64,000 nucleotides of DNA from Neotamlana nanhaiensis. Lineage in GTDB: Bacteria > Bacteroidota > Bacteroidia > Flavobacteriales > Flavobacteriaceae. The position numbers and the translations under genes are program-made. Shown piece after piece: positions 23,701 to 32,468 of the stretch. Every line of letters begins with the position of its first letter. Within the stretch, counting starts at the first letter, position 1. The stretch covers positions 186,001 to 250,000 of the forward strand of contig NZ_JTDV01000005.1 of the NCBI RefSeq assembly GCF_000943555.1, given 5' to 3'. The notes below the pieces were generated by a model that was not told the DNA's origin, searched no databases, and saw nothing but the letters and a program-made list of their open reading frames with translations.

Positions 23701-26591
23701 ATTATTGCGAAATTTCGCAAACTGAACCAGGTTGTTACACCAAAAGCAATACAGCAGAAGTTAATGTAAATGCGGCACCAAACATAACCAATCAACCCAC
23801 TTCGGAAACCATTTGTTTTGGTGAAACTTTTAATGCCATATCAGTGAGTTACAATAATGGTGTGGGTACTCCAAGTTATCAATGGTATAGCAATACCGTT
23901 AACAATTCTACTTCTGGAACTGCCATTTCAGGAGAAACAAATGCATCATTTACACCACCATCGGGAACTGTTGGAACTACTTATTATTACGTGGTTATCA
24001 CCTTTGCTTCTGGTGGATGTACTCAAATTACGTCCGATATCACAGAGCATACGGTAAACCAAACGCCAAGTATTAGCAATTATAATTTAACAATTTGTAG
24101 TGGTGTTACTTTTGATATTTCTCCAGATGAAACCAATGGCGACAACGTTCCTAGTAACACTTCATACATTTGGGACACACCAACTATTGCACCAACTGGA
24201 TCTGTTACGGGTGCTTCAAACGAAACTGTTGGAGCTTCAAGCATTAGTCAAACCCTTACAAATACCACTATAAATCCTGCCACAGTAACTTACACGGTTA
24301 CGCCTACATCAGGAAACTGTGCAGGAACTCCATTTACGGTTACTATCACCGTAAATCCTTCAATAAGTGTAACTGAAACTATCGCAAATAGTACCTGTTA
24401 CAATTCACAAAGTGGTTCGATTGATATTTCTATTACTGGTGGTGTACCGTTTACTTCAGGAAATTTATATCAAATAACATGGATTGGCCCTAACGGATTT
24501 ACAAGTAATATCGAAGATATTAACAACTTAGAACCTGGTGATTACACCGTTACTATCAACGACAACGGCGGATGCCCATATAGCAACACATACACGATTA
24601 TCGAACCCGAAGAACTTATTTTTAGTAATGTATATTTTGATCCTGAAACTATTTCGTGTTTTGGCGCGAATGATGGTAATATTGGGATTGATATTTCTGG
24701 TGGTACAACGCCCTACACTTACAACTGGACGCTTAACGGAACGCCATTTAGCACCGATGAAGATTTAACAAATCTCGGTCCAGGCGATTACGAAATTACG
24801 GTAACTGATGCTAACAATTGCCCAAGTATTTCCCAAAGTTTTCAAATTATTGAACCTGCAGAATTACAAGTTGCTTTATCATCGAGAGTTGATGTGATTT
24901 GTTATGGTGATTCAACCGGAGAAATTTACATCAACGTTAATGGCGGGCGACCAAACGAATTAAGCCCTGGTGTTTTTGACTATACATATGCTTGGACAGG
25001 CCCAAATGGATTTAGTAGTAGCAATCAAAATATCAATAATTTATTCGCAGGCACCTATAATGTAACTGTTACAGACAGATCGGGTTGTACAGATACACTG
25101 GAAATTATTGTTAACCAAACCGGCGAAATAACAATAGATTATACAGCCACCGAAATTAAATGTTATGGCGATAATGATGCGGTAATAACTATAAATTCGA
25201 TAACGGGAGGTATTGCACCATATACGGTTAGCTGGAGTAATTTAGGTTCGGGTATGGTACAAGATAATTTATCGCCAGGAACCTATGTTATCACGGTAAC
25301 CGATGATGCTAATTGTGTAAAAGAAGCGACTATTTTTATAGAAGAACCTCCTATTTTTAGAATAACACCAACAACAAGTAATGTGAGTTGTTATGGTGCT
25401 ATGGACGGACGAATAACTCTAAATTTTGAAGGCGGTATTGCCCCAATTACTTTGGTTTGGGACGACGACCCAACTGCCGGTGTAGAACGCAATAATATTG
25501 GTCCTGGAACGTATTCTGTTACTATTACCGATGGCACACCGTGTACAATATCAGAAACTTTTACGATAACAGAACCAGCACAGTTAAACCTGTCTGCTAA
25601 CACAACAGATGCTTTAGATTGTGATATTGCTGAAAGTGGCGCTATAAACCTTGTGGTTACTGGTGGCTCCATGCCGTTTACTTATTCTTGGTCTAACGGT
25701 GCAACCACTGAAGATTTAAGTAATATTCCACCAGGAGATTATTCGGTTACCGTAACCGATGCGAATGGTTGCGACGTTTCTGGAAGTTGGAACATTAACC
25801 GTTTTGAACCTTTAATTGTTGATGTTGAAACACACACCATACACGACTGCGCGACTCGCGAAGTCAATCAAACTTTTGAAGCCAAACCTAGTGGTGGTGT
25901 TCCGCCGTATCAAATACAATGGTCTAGCGGAACAGTTTCTGGTACAAATAATGAGTTTATGAGCACCAACCAAAATGGTTTAACTATCATTGATGTTACC
26001 GACAGCATGGGATGTTCAATTTCATACTCGTATCAAGTTGAAATTCCTGTTTTGGGTTATCCTGATTTTACCCAAACCTCCGAAAGCTTCACAAATTTCG
26101 GATTTTATTCAAAATTAATTCCTATTGAATTTACCAATGAATCTACAGGAGATTTCGAAGCGGTTTCTTGGAATTTTGGTGATGGCACTTTTTCTTCCGA
26201 CGAAAGTCCAACTCATAGTTACAATAACGAAGGTACTTATACCATAATTCAAACGGTAACTTATCCTTTTGGTTGTGCATATACCAAAGAAATCATTTTA
26301 ACTATCGAGAAAGGCTACAGCCTTATGGTGCCTAACACATTTACCCCAAACAACGATGGCATTAACGATTATTTTGTTCCTAAAACTAAGGCGTTAACCG
26401 ATATGACCTTTAGCATTTTTAACACCTGGGGCAGTTTAATTTTTTCTGAAAGTGGTGATGCCTTGCAAGGTTGGAACGGCACGATAAAAGACTACGACAC
26501 CGAAAACGGAAACTTTTATTACACCTTAACTGCTAAAACACTTTACGGTGAAACTATTACTAAAAAAGGCGCATTTTCTGCATTAAAATAA
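20781..26591 (+). CDS. Giant T9SS-secreted adhesin with PKD, Ig-like and SprB repeats
   Basis: A 1936-residue surface protein. A signal peptide (residues 1-22) is followed by several PKD-type domains, such as YWDFGDGTTST near 373 and a late one near 1793. Four Ig-like repeats of about 95-100 residues centre on the motif YQWYS, with DNA positions near 22996, 23296, 23593 and 23878. Then come about seven SprB-type repeats, each with a CYG(A/D) start and GPGDY or SPGTY near the end, roughly residues 1200-1670. The last 95 residues start VPNTFTPNNDGINDYF, the type B sorting domain of the type IX secretion system. Known role of such proteins: adhesion or gliding. The PorP/SprF gene follows after ten bases and is probably its dedicated partner. 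Confidence 0.93.
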   Translation: MRKTTFLTVFAFLILSVSFFALNRSFNLELPRINHSKTPSFLPPTINFTFNNSGACSGTQVNFTSTVSGDGPFTYLWTFSDDGSTSTNANPSHTFNAVGCGIQNVNVTLTVTDANNESATITKQVPVLRKPNLNFYDVDAEANFSPHFDNCGNNTSDPTYTITVGNRSNGNCITSYDINWGDNTTETNVTFPLTHTYAQLGSYNMTITAHGTDCDNKITYLVKNSSNPTGAIVNPGNTVNLCTPIAPIQFAIGSWGTNPPDTNYYIDFGDGTIITYSQQQLEASTYFDAANPVNSDDFPIPHEYTESNCPDYSYTAVLYITTSCGETTLTAGPIIILKKPDVSFTNDSSGCLNMPVQFTNTSTTGYNQNCDTSAGYYWDFGDGTTSTLRDPNHTYTSPGVYTIELYAQNFCGTTDTISNTICIEPELITDFTLNTNNDCSPLAVQSTNTTDFAQSCGGETYLWEVDYTQGFCGSTTPQWSFTNGTNENSAAPSFEFITAGTYTLTLTTTNSCGDSEHTEVIEVKEPPQASINQIDDFCGSASFNPLATVSTCAPTSETVTYAWSFPGGTPATANTLDPGTVNYTAPGDYTITLEVTNSCDTVTATYDFTINPEPSITNTDVNQTICSGTDTNEIVLTSDLSGTTFSWTANAPAVVTGFLSSGSDTIPVQTIFNSGTTAEDVTYTVTPSLNGCDGAPQIFTVTVEPAPEFTTQPQPETVCLNGTITPLTVAVNGSGTPSYQWYSNTVDDTSSGTEITGETSNTYTPPNDTIGVIYYYCVVSFSSSGAGCNQIASNTARIEVVEGVQIDTEPLNTQSLCVGGELNNPLTVSHSGGTGTVSYQWYSHTTNNNTGGTAISGATDASYTPPTYTTAGTFYYYVVISLNGSGCGDITSAVSEVIVVDAPTITSQPLASQTLCQGIIPQDLEVVVSGGLGATYTYQWYSNTTNTNAGGTLISGATNSTFTTPTTNVGTLYYYCEISQTEPGCYTKSNTAEVNVNAAPNITNQPTSETICFGETFNAISVSYNNGVGTPSYQWYSNTVNNSTSGTAISGETNASFTPPSGTVGTTYYYVVITFASGGCTQITSDITEHTVNQTPSISNYNLTICSGVTFDISPDETNGDNVPSNTSYIWDTPTIAPTGSVTGASNETVGASSISQTLTNTTINPATVTYTVTPTSGNCAGTPFTVTITVNPSISVTETIANSTCYNSQSGSIDISITGGVPFTSGNLYQITWIGPNGFTSNIEDINNLEPGDYTVTINDNGGCPYSNTYTIIEPEELIFSNVYFDPETISCFGANDGNIGIDISGGTTPYTYNWTLNGTPFSTDEDLTNLGPGDYEITVTDANNCPSISQSFQIIEPAELQVALSSRVDVICYGDSTGEIYINVNGGRPNELSPGVFDYTYAWTGPNGFSSSNQNINNLFAGTYNVTVTDRSGCTDTLEIIVNQTGEITIDYTATEIKCYGDNDAVITINSITGGIAPYTVSWSNLGSGMVQDNLSPGTYVITVTDDANCVKEATIFIEEPPIFRITPTTSNVSCYGAMDGRITLNFEGGIAPITLVWDDDPTAGVERNNIGPGTYSVTITDGTPCTISETFTITEPAQLNLSANTTDALDCDIAESGAINLVVTGGSMPFTYSWSNGATTEDLSNIPPGDYSVTVTDANGCDVSGSWNINRFEPLIVDVETHTIHDCATREVNQTFEAKPSGGVPPYQIQWSSGTVSGTNNEFMSTNQNGLTIIDVTDSMGCSISYSYQVEIPVLGYPDFTQTSESFTNFGFYSKLIPIEFTNESTGDFEAVSWNFGDGTFSSDESPTHSYNNEGTYTIIQTVTYPFGCAYTKEIILTIEKGYSLMVPNTFTPNNDGINDYFVPKTKALTDMTFSIFNTWGSLIFSESGDALQGWNGTIKDYDTENGNFYYTLTAKTLYGETITKKGAFSALK

Positions 26592-26601
26592 ATTGCTATA
26601 C

Positions 26602-27603
26602 ATGAGGAAAATAAAACTATCTATCCTAATAATTTTAAGTGGTCTTTTTTTTAAAGCCGAAGCTCAAGATCCTGTTTTTACGCAATACTTTTTAGTTCCA
26701 GAAACGCTAAACCCAGGGTTTTCGGGTTTTGAAGACGCCACTTATTTCGGCATATTACATCGCACCCAATGGCCAAGTTTAGATTTACGAATAAATACAC
26801 AATACGCATTTATTAATACATGGATTGAAAATTTAGATAGCGGCGTTGGCTTTAGTATTTTAAATCAGCATGAAAACAACACCAATTTTAACCATTTACA
26901 AGCCAATGTAAACTACGCTTATATAGTACGGCTTGGTAACGACTGGGCGTTTAGACCCGCTGTAGAATTAGGTTTCGGAACGCGATCGTTCAATTTTAGT
27001 GGTATTGTTTTGGGCGACCAATTAAATATTAATAGCGGAACAGTTAGCAATTCCTCTTCCGATCCGTTTGCCATGAATGCCAACGATAACAAAACATTTT
27101 TCGATTTTACAGCCGGCTTTGTTTTCGACCAACAGAATATTTACAACGACACCGATTTATGGTTTGGTTTTGCTATAAAACACCTTAACCGACCAAATAT
27201 TTCGTTTGTTGAAAACAGTCATGTGCCTTTAGATATTTTTTACTCTGTTCATGCTAATTATAAATTCCCGTATTTAGACCGTAATAAAATGCAAGTGTCA
27301 CTAAATTACATGCAACAAGGCGAATTTAACCGTTTAGATATTGGAACAAATATTAAACTAAGCAAATTATTTATTGGTGCAACGGCTGTAACTAACCCAA
27401 ATAAAAACCATTCGCAGAGTCATTTACTTACATCTGTCAATACTTTTATTGGTTTAGAATATGAAAAATTACGCTTTGGTTTCTCTTACGATTTTAATAC
27501 CACAAAAATTGGAAACACAAACGGTGTTTACGAAATATCACTAACCTATTTGGCAGGCTGTTTAATTTGTAGAGATCCTGCTAGAATGGAGCGTAGGAAG
27601 TAG
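26602..27603 (+). CDS. PorP/SprF family type IX secretion membrane protein
   Basis: An outer-membrane barrel-like protein of 333 residues from the ATG at 26602; a TTG nine bases earlier is less likely, since the ATG gives a clean signal peptide ending FFKAEAQ. The PorP/SprF signature QDPVFTQYFLVPETLNPGFSG follows the cleavage site. Members are needed for secretion and surface attachment of type B-sorted proteins such as SprB. It lies ten bases after the giant adhesin stop, the classic pair arrangement. It converges with the M1 aminopeptidase gene with no spacer. Confidence 0.94.
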   Translation: MRKIKLSILIILSGLFFKAEAQDPVFTQYFLVPETLNPGFSGFEDATYFGILHRTQWPSLDLRINTQYAFINTWIENLDSGVGFSILNQHENNTNFNHLQANVNYAYIVRLGNDWAFRPAVELGFGTRSFNFSGIVLGDQLNINSGTVSNSSSDPFAMNANDNKTFFDFTAGFVFDQQNIYNDTDLWFGFAIKHLNRPNISFVENSHVPLDIFYSVHANYKFPYLDRNKMQVSLNYMQQGEFNRLDIGTNIKLSKLFIGATAVTNPNKNHSQSHLLTSVNTFIGLEYEKLRFGFSYDFNTTKIGNTNGVYEISLTYLAGCLICRDPARMERRK

Positions 27604-29622
27604 TTATTTGGGTTTTATAACATTCAATAATTCCTTTGCAAACTTTACCAAACGCCAATTATGATGCGTAGTTGCTTGCTCTAAATTACGTATACATTCG
27701 GCATTACAGGCTTCTATTTGATGTAAATACTGGAATGCATTCATTCGGGTTTCGTAACCGTAGTTTGGACTTGTGTAATTTGTAAGGTCATTTAAATATT
27801 TTGTTTTGTTTTCAGGTTCGTAGTCTTCTGTAACTAATGCCAACGTTAACCATAAAAGTCTAACATTTTTATCGTTAAAGCCGATTATTTCTTTGGTTTT
27901 ATTCAAATAATTTTGGCGCTGTGGCGGAAAATTTCTCCATAAATTAAACAAAGCTGCTTCAATAGTTACATACGATTTATCGTCGAGCAAACTTTCATAC
28001 TCCGTTTTTATTGATGGCGAAACGTTAGTTACATATTTTGCAATGGCTTGACGCACTTTTAACGGGTTCTTAAAATCGGTCGCCGATATTTTATCTGGAA
28101 TTTGCGATACTACTTTAGCTTTAGCTTCATCGGAAGCGTAATACTTCAAATAGTCTACACATTTTGAGCTATAAACCTCGCAATCTACCATAAGATACTC
28201 ATTTATATAAGTCGATTTTTTTAAGTTTAGTAAAGCATCATCATAATTAAAGGTTTCAGCCATTAACCATGTTTCAACAAACTCCGATAAATCAGTTTTG
28301 CTATATTTTTCAACTTCATTTATAAAATCATTGGTTTCAACATTTTCAAATTTGTATTTCTTTAAATAGCTTTTAACTGCTTTTTTAAAAGTCTTATCTC
28401 CTACTTTTTCTCGTAAGGCATGCAATACCCAAGCACCGCGTTTGTAAAATGTAGTACTACTCGCTTTTGGGTTTAGTAACGATGTTCCTCCTGCTCCTGC
28501 TTTATCTTGCTCGTATAATTCTTGCGCATATTCGTAAAGTTGCCAGTAATAATAGTTTTCTCCAAACACATCTTTTTCGGCCAATAAAGCATAATACGTA
28601 GCAAAACCTTCTTGCAACCAATGGTGTGTTCCCGAAGTTTCGGTAACTAAATCGCCAAACCACTGGTGTGCAAGTTCGTGCGCATTTACATTAACATAGT
28701 TTTTATCTACAAAACCCACATCATCAACCATAAAAGCATCAGAAAAAATGGTGCAACTGGTGTTTTCCATTCCGGCATACAAAAAATCTTTTACAGGAAC
28801 TTGTTTGTAATTTTGCCAAGGATAAGCAACTCCAATTTCATCTTCAAGAAAATCGAACATTTGTTTTGTGTAGCGGTATGTTGACTCTACTTTTAAGGTA
28901 TCTTCAGGATAATAATACATTTCTAAAGGAATACCGCTTTTAGCAATTTCAACGTTTTTCCTGTACTTCCCAACAGCCAAGGCCACTAAATAACTACTCA
29001 TGGGTTTGCGCATGTCGTAATGCCAAATGGTTTTATTAAGACGATTTTCTTTTCCTATTAACTTTCCATTGGCAATTACTTGATAATCCTTGTCGAATGT
29101 CACGTTTAAATCGAACTCTATTTTATCGTTCATATCGTCGATACTTGGGAGCCAATTACTGGTGTATTTGCCTTGTCCTTGCGTCCAGATTTGTCCAGAT
29201 TTTACCACAATTGCCTTATCGATACGATTTTGATTAACTTCAAAATCACTCGAAGAGACATCGCTCCAATCTATGAAATACATGGCTTTTTTAGGTGAAG
29301 TTTCCCAAGTTACTTCTAATTTATGTCTTGTTTTTGCTTTAAATTTATGTTTTATAATAAGATGTTTACCATCGTATAAATGGCCTTCAATAGCATCATT
29401 TAAAATATATTTAATTTCTGAAAAATTTTGAGCATCTAGAAAAACAGAATCGATGTCTTTTAATATTTTCAACTCGTAAATCGCTTTTCCTTTTACTTCT
29501 TTATTTTGAAGGTTGCCAAAGGCAATTGAAGCTCTGCACGATTTAAAATCAACGTAATCAGTTTGTTGCGAAAAACCAAACCAACAAAAGCATCCAAAAA
29601 CAAAACACAGTACATTTTTCAT
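27604..29622 (-). CDS. M1 family aminopeptidase (secreted)
   Basis: Zinc aminopeptidase of 672 residues. The signal peptide ends GFSQQ near residue 20. The exopeptidase motif is AGMEN near residue 285. The zinc site is HELAH with H315, E316 and H319, and E338 exactly 19 residues on, so the M1 metal site is complete. The C-terminal 200 residues look helical, HEAT-like. At 672 residues it is shorter than E. coli PepN (about 870) and close to bacterial leukotriene-A4-hydrolase-like forms. Probably periplasmic or surface. The gene is divergent from recG. Confidence 0.93.
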   Translation of the reverse strand: MKNVLCFVFGCFCWFGFSQQTDYVDFKSCRASIAFGNLQNKEVKGKAIYELKILKDIDSVFLDAQNFSEIKYILNDAIEGHLYDGKHLIIKHKFKAKTRHKLEVTWETSPKKAMYFIDWSDVSSSDFEVNQNRIDKAIVVKSGQIWTQGQGKYTSNWLPSIDDMNDKIEFDLNVTFDKDYQVIANGKLIGKENRLNKTIWHYDMRKPMSSYLVALAVGKYRKNVEIAKSGIPLEMYYYPEDTLKVESTYRYTKQMFDFLEDEIGVAYPWQNYKQVPVKDFLYAGMENTSCTIFSDAFMVDDVGFVDKNYVNVNAHELAHQWFGDLVTETSGTHHWLQEGFATYYALLAEKDVFGENYYYWQLYEYAQELYEQDKAGAGGTSLLNPKASSTTFYKRGAWVLHALREKVGDKTFKKAVKSYLKKYKFENVETNDFINEVEKYSKTDLSEFVETWLMAETFNYDDALLNLKKSTYINEYLMVDCEVYSSKCVDYLKYYASDEAKAKVVSQIPDKISATDFKNPLKVRQAIAKYVTNVSPSIKTEYESLLDDKSYVTIEAALFNLWRNFPPQRQNYLNKTKEIIGFNDKNVRLLWLTLALVTEDYEPENKTKYLNDLTNYTSPNYGYETRMNAFQYLHQIEACNAECIRNLEQATTHHNWRLVKFAKELLNVIKPK

Positions 29623-29694
29623 AACATAACTTCATCAAGTATAAGACCAAAATAGCACTTTTAATCTTAAACGAAATAACTTAAATTCGCTTTT

Positions 29695-32241
29695 ATGTCT
29701 GTTAACCTTCAAACACCCATAGATTATTTAAAAGGCGTTGGGCCTAATCGAGCTACTTTGCTAAAAAGCGAATTGGGTGTTTACACGTATCAAGATTTAA
29801 TCAACTTATTTCCAAACAGATATATTGATAGAACACGATATTACAAAATTAACGAGCTGCAACAAACTAATGCCGATGTACAAATAATTGGAAAAATTAC
29901 AGGATTTAAAGAAGTAGCTCAAAAACGTGGTAAACGACTTGTTGCTAATTTTCAAGACGACACAGGTGTTATGGAATTGGTTTGGTTTCGTGGCCATAAA
30001 TGGATTCGAGACAACCTTAAAACCAACAAACCTTATGTCGCTTTTGGCAAAGTAAATTGGTTTAGTGGTAAATTTAGTATGGCACATCCGGAGTTAGAAC
30101 CTCTAGAAGAACACGAAAAAAATATTCGTTCTGCGATGCAACCCATTTATCCATCCACAGAAAAATTATCGAATAAAGGCATCACTAACAAAGTGGTTAG
30201 TAAAATCATGCAACAACTTTTTATTGAAACTAAAGGTCGATTTGTTGAAACCTTGTCGAAACCTATTTTAGAAGATTTAAAGTTGATTAATAAATCTGAG
30301 GCCTTATTTAATATTCATTTTCCTAAAAGTACAGAGCTACTTCATAAAGCTCAATTTAGATTAAAATTTGAAGAACTATTTTATATACAGTTTCAATTAA
30401 TAATTAAAAATTTATCGCATAAAAAGAAAATTAAAGGCCTACCTTTCGATAAAGTTGGCTCCTACTTTAATACCTTTTTTAGTGAGCATTTACCTTTTAA
30501 TTTAACCAATGCCCAAAAACGTGTTTTAAAAGAAATTCGTGCCGATTTGGGTAGTCAAGCACAAATGAACCGTCTTCTGCAAGGTGATGTAGGCTCTGGA
30601 AAGACGATAGTCGCGCTTATGTCAATGCTCATGGCACTTGACAACGAATACCAAGCCTGTTTAATGGCACCAACTGAAATTTTGTCAGTTCAGCACTACA
30701 ACGGTTTAAGAGAGTACTGTAAAAAATTGAATATCAACATAGAATTACTTACAGGTTCAACAAAAACTTCAAAACGAAAAAAAATTCATAAAAGTCTAGA
30801 AAATGGTGATTTACAAATATTAATTGGCACGCATGCACTGCTTGAAGACAAAGTAAAATTTAAGAATTTAGGACTCGCCATCGTAGATGAGCAACACCGA
30901 TTTGGAGTCGCACAACGAAGCAAATTATGGAAAAAAGGACCAACAAGTCCTCCTCAATCCTCCCATTGGGAGGAAGCTAAAACAGTACGCCAAAAATACA
31001 TGACAGCTCGCCCATCAACATACAATCTTTTAAAAGAATTACAGACTAAAAACAAAAAACAAGCCACTGAAGCAGAACAAATTTTATGGGAATGTTTAAG
31101 AAATAAAAAACTAGATTTAAAATTTAGAAGGCAACATATTATTGATGAGTTTATAGTTGATTTTGTTTGTATTGAAAAAAGCTTGGTTATTGAAGTTGAT
31201 GGTGGCTATCACACTTCCATCGAGCAGAAAGAAGCAGACGAACTTCGAACTCTAATACTAAAAGAAATAGGTTTTAAAGTTATCCGTTTTACAAACGAGC
31301 AAGTAATTGGTGATATAAACAACGTTTTAACTTATATCGAAAACACTTTAAAAAGCCTCCCTTCTGGGGAGGTTGGTGGGGCTTCTATCCCACCCCACAT
31401 TTTAGTTATGACTGCCACTCCAATTCCGCGAACACTAGCCATGTCGGTTTATGGCGATTTAGATATTTCTGTCATCGATGAATTACCTCCCGGACGTAAA
31501 CCTATAAAAACCGTACATCGATACGACAAAAACCGCTTAAATGTGTTTCGATTTATCCGTGACGAAATAAAAAAAGGCCGTCAAGTTTATGTTGTTTATC
31601 CGTTAATTCAAGAAAGTGAAAAAATGGATTACAAAGATTTAATGGATGGCTACGAAAGTATTTCTAGAGACTTCCCGATGCCAGAATATCAAATATCCAT
31701 TGTTCATGGACAAATGAAACCCGACGACAAAGAATACGAAATGCAACGCTTTATTAAAGGCGAAACTCAAATTATGGTGGCCACCACAGTTATTGAAGTT
31801 GGTGTTAATGTGCCTAATGCATCGGTTATGATTATTGAAAGCGCAGAACGTTTTGGCTTATCGCAGCTCCATCAATTACGTGGTCGTGTTGGTCGTGGCG
31901 CCGAACAAAGTTATTGTATTTTAATGACCGGACATAAATTAAGTAACGACAGTAAAACCCGTATAGAAACTATGGTACGCACTAATGATGGATTTGAAAT
32001 TGCTGAAGCCGATTTAAAACTGCGTGGTCCTGGTGATTTAATGGGTACACAACAAAGTGGCGTTTTAAACCTTCGCATTGCCGATATTGTAAAAGATAGC
32101 GCTATTTTAAACAGCGCAAGACATTACGCGAAACTAACATTAAAGAACGACAGCAGTTTATCTTTACCAGAAAATCAAGTCATTTTAAATACGTATCGCC
32201 AATTAGCTAAGTTTAAAAATATTTGGAATTATATAAGTTAA
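29695..32241 (+). CDS. recG: ATP-dependent DNA helicase RecG with an inserted DUF559 nuclease domain
   Basis: RecG remodels stalled forks and branched DNA. The frame gives 848 residues, about 150 more than usual. The N-terminal wedge/OB domain, Walker A GDVGSGKT near 299 and motif II DEQH (D398) are normal; then residues about 415-565 are foreign, and RecG resumes at IPPHILVMTATPIPRT (motif III, T573), on through HQLRGRVGRG near 725. The insert contains the DUF559/Vsr-like fold: TEAEQILW, KFRRQ, D489 and the E500-x-D502 GGYH core. Its DNA ends carry inverted hairpins. An in-frame ATG at 31000 could start the nuclease alone. No frameshift or stop is seen, so the fusion protein should be made; whether RecG still works is unknown. 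Confidence 0.95.
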   Translation: MSVNLQTPIDYLKGVGPNRATLLKSELGVYTYQDLINLFPNRYIDRTRYYKINELQQTNADVQIIGKITGFKEVAQKRGKRLVANFQDDTGVMELVWFRGHKWIRDNLKTNKPYVAFGKVNWFSGKFSMAHPELEPLEEHEKNIRSAMQPIYPSTEKLSNKGITNKVVSKIMQQLFIETKGRFVETLSKPILEDLKLINKSEALFNIHFPKSTELLHKAQFRLKFEELFYIQFQLIIKNLSHKKKIKGLPFDKVGSYFNTFFSEHLPFNLTNAQKRVLKEIRADLGSQAQMNRLLQGDVGSGKTIVALMSMLMALDNEYQACLMAPTEILSVQHYNGLREYCKKLNINIELLTGSTKTSKRKKIHKSLENGDLQILIGTHALLEDKVKFKNLGLAIVDEQHRFGVAQRSKLWKKGPTSPPQSSHWEEAKTVRQKYMTARPSTYNLLKELQTKNKKQATEAEQILWECLRNKKLDLKFRRQHIIDEFIVDFVCIEKSLVIEVDGGYHTSIEQKEADELRTLILKEIGFKVIRFTNEQVIGDINNVLTYIENTLKSLPSGEVGGASIPPHILVMTATPIPRTLAMSVYGDLDISVIDELPPGRKPIKTVHRYDKNRLNVFRFIRDEIKKGRQVYVVYPLIQESEKMDYKDLMDGYESISRDFPMPEYQISIVHGQMKPDDKEYEMQRFIKGETQIMVATTVIEVGVNVPNASVMIIESAERFGLSQLHQLRGRVGRGAEQSYCILMTGHKLSNDSKTRIETMVRTNDGFEIAEADLKLRGPGDLMGTQQSGVLNLRIADIVKDSAILNSARHYAKLTLKNDSSLSLPENQVILNTYRQLAKFKNIWNYIS
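30945..31384 (+). mobile_element. DUF559 endonuclease insertion element inside recG
   Basis: The insert within recG has imperfect terminal inverted repeats: a 5' C-rich end at 30945-30964 and a 3' G-rich end at 31366-31384, matching at about 14 of 19 positions when one is reversed. Each end includes or abuts a hairpin: CCTCCC-ATT-GGGAGG (30959-30973) and CCTCCC-TTCTG-GGGAGG (31356-31372). Between them lies a DUF559 (PD-(D/E)XK, Vsr-like) frame. Host RecG sequence suggests the foreign segment is about 450 bases. No target duplication is clear. No transposase is present, so mobility would need the nuclease itself or a helper. Confidence 0.7.
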
Positions 32242-32429
32242 AAGCCCAATTAAAACAAATTAATTGAGCTAAATAACTGATGGTTTGATGATTGATGAAT
32301 TTTCAATCGTAAAATTATCAGAAATTGCTTTCCTTATTGTTAGTTATTTGTTAAACTACGGTAATGATCTGTTAAATAACATTTTAACAAGAAGCCATTA
32401 GCACTATTTAAACTTGCGAAGTAATTGCT

Positions 32430-32437
32430 TAAATTTG
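32430..32437 (+). promoter_or_regulatory. -7 promoter element of the MutS2-like gene
   Basis: TAAATTTG fits TAnnTTTG exactly and lies 31 bases before the preferred ATG at 32469. A TTG at 32414-32416 is only 13 bases upstream, so the -33 element is doubtful. Confidence 0.4.
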
Positions 32438-32468
32438 CTGCTTTCAATAAAAAGTGGTTAGCAAAAGA

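Noticed and set aside
22996-24060. Repeats as a CRISPR or transposon array
   Set aside because: They are roughly 300-base protein-coding repeats encoding YQWYS-type Ig-like domains, with no spacer structure.
30937-31389. Frameshift or assembly error as the cause of the long RecG
   Set aside because: The frame stays open through the insert, both RecG halves are in the same frame, and the insert has a recognisable domain and inverted ends.
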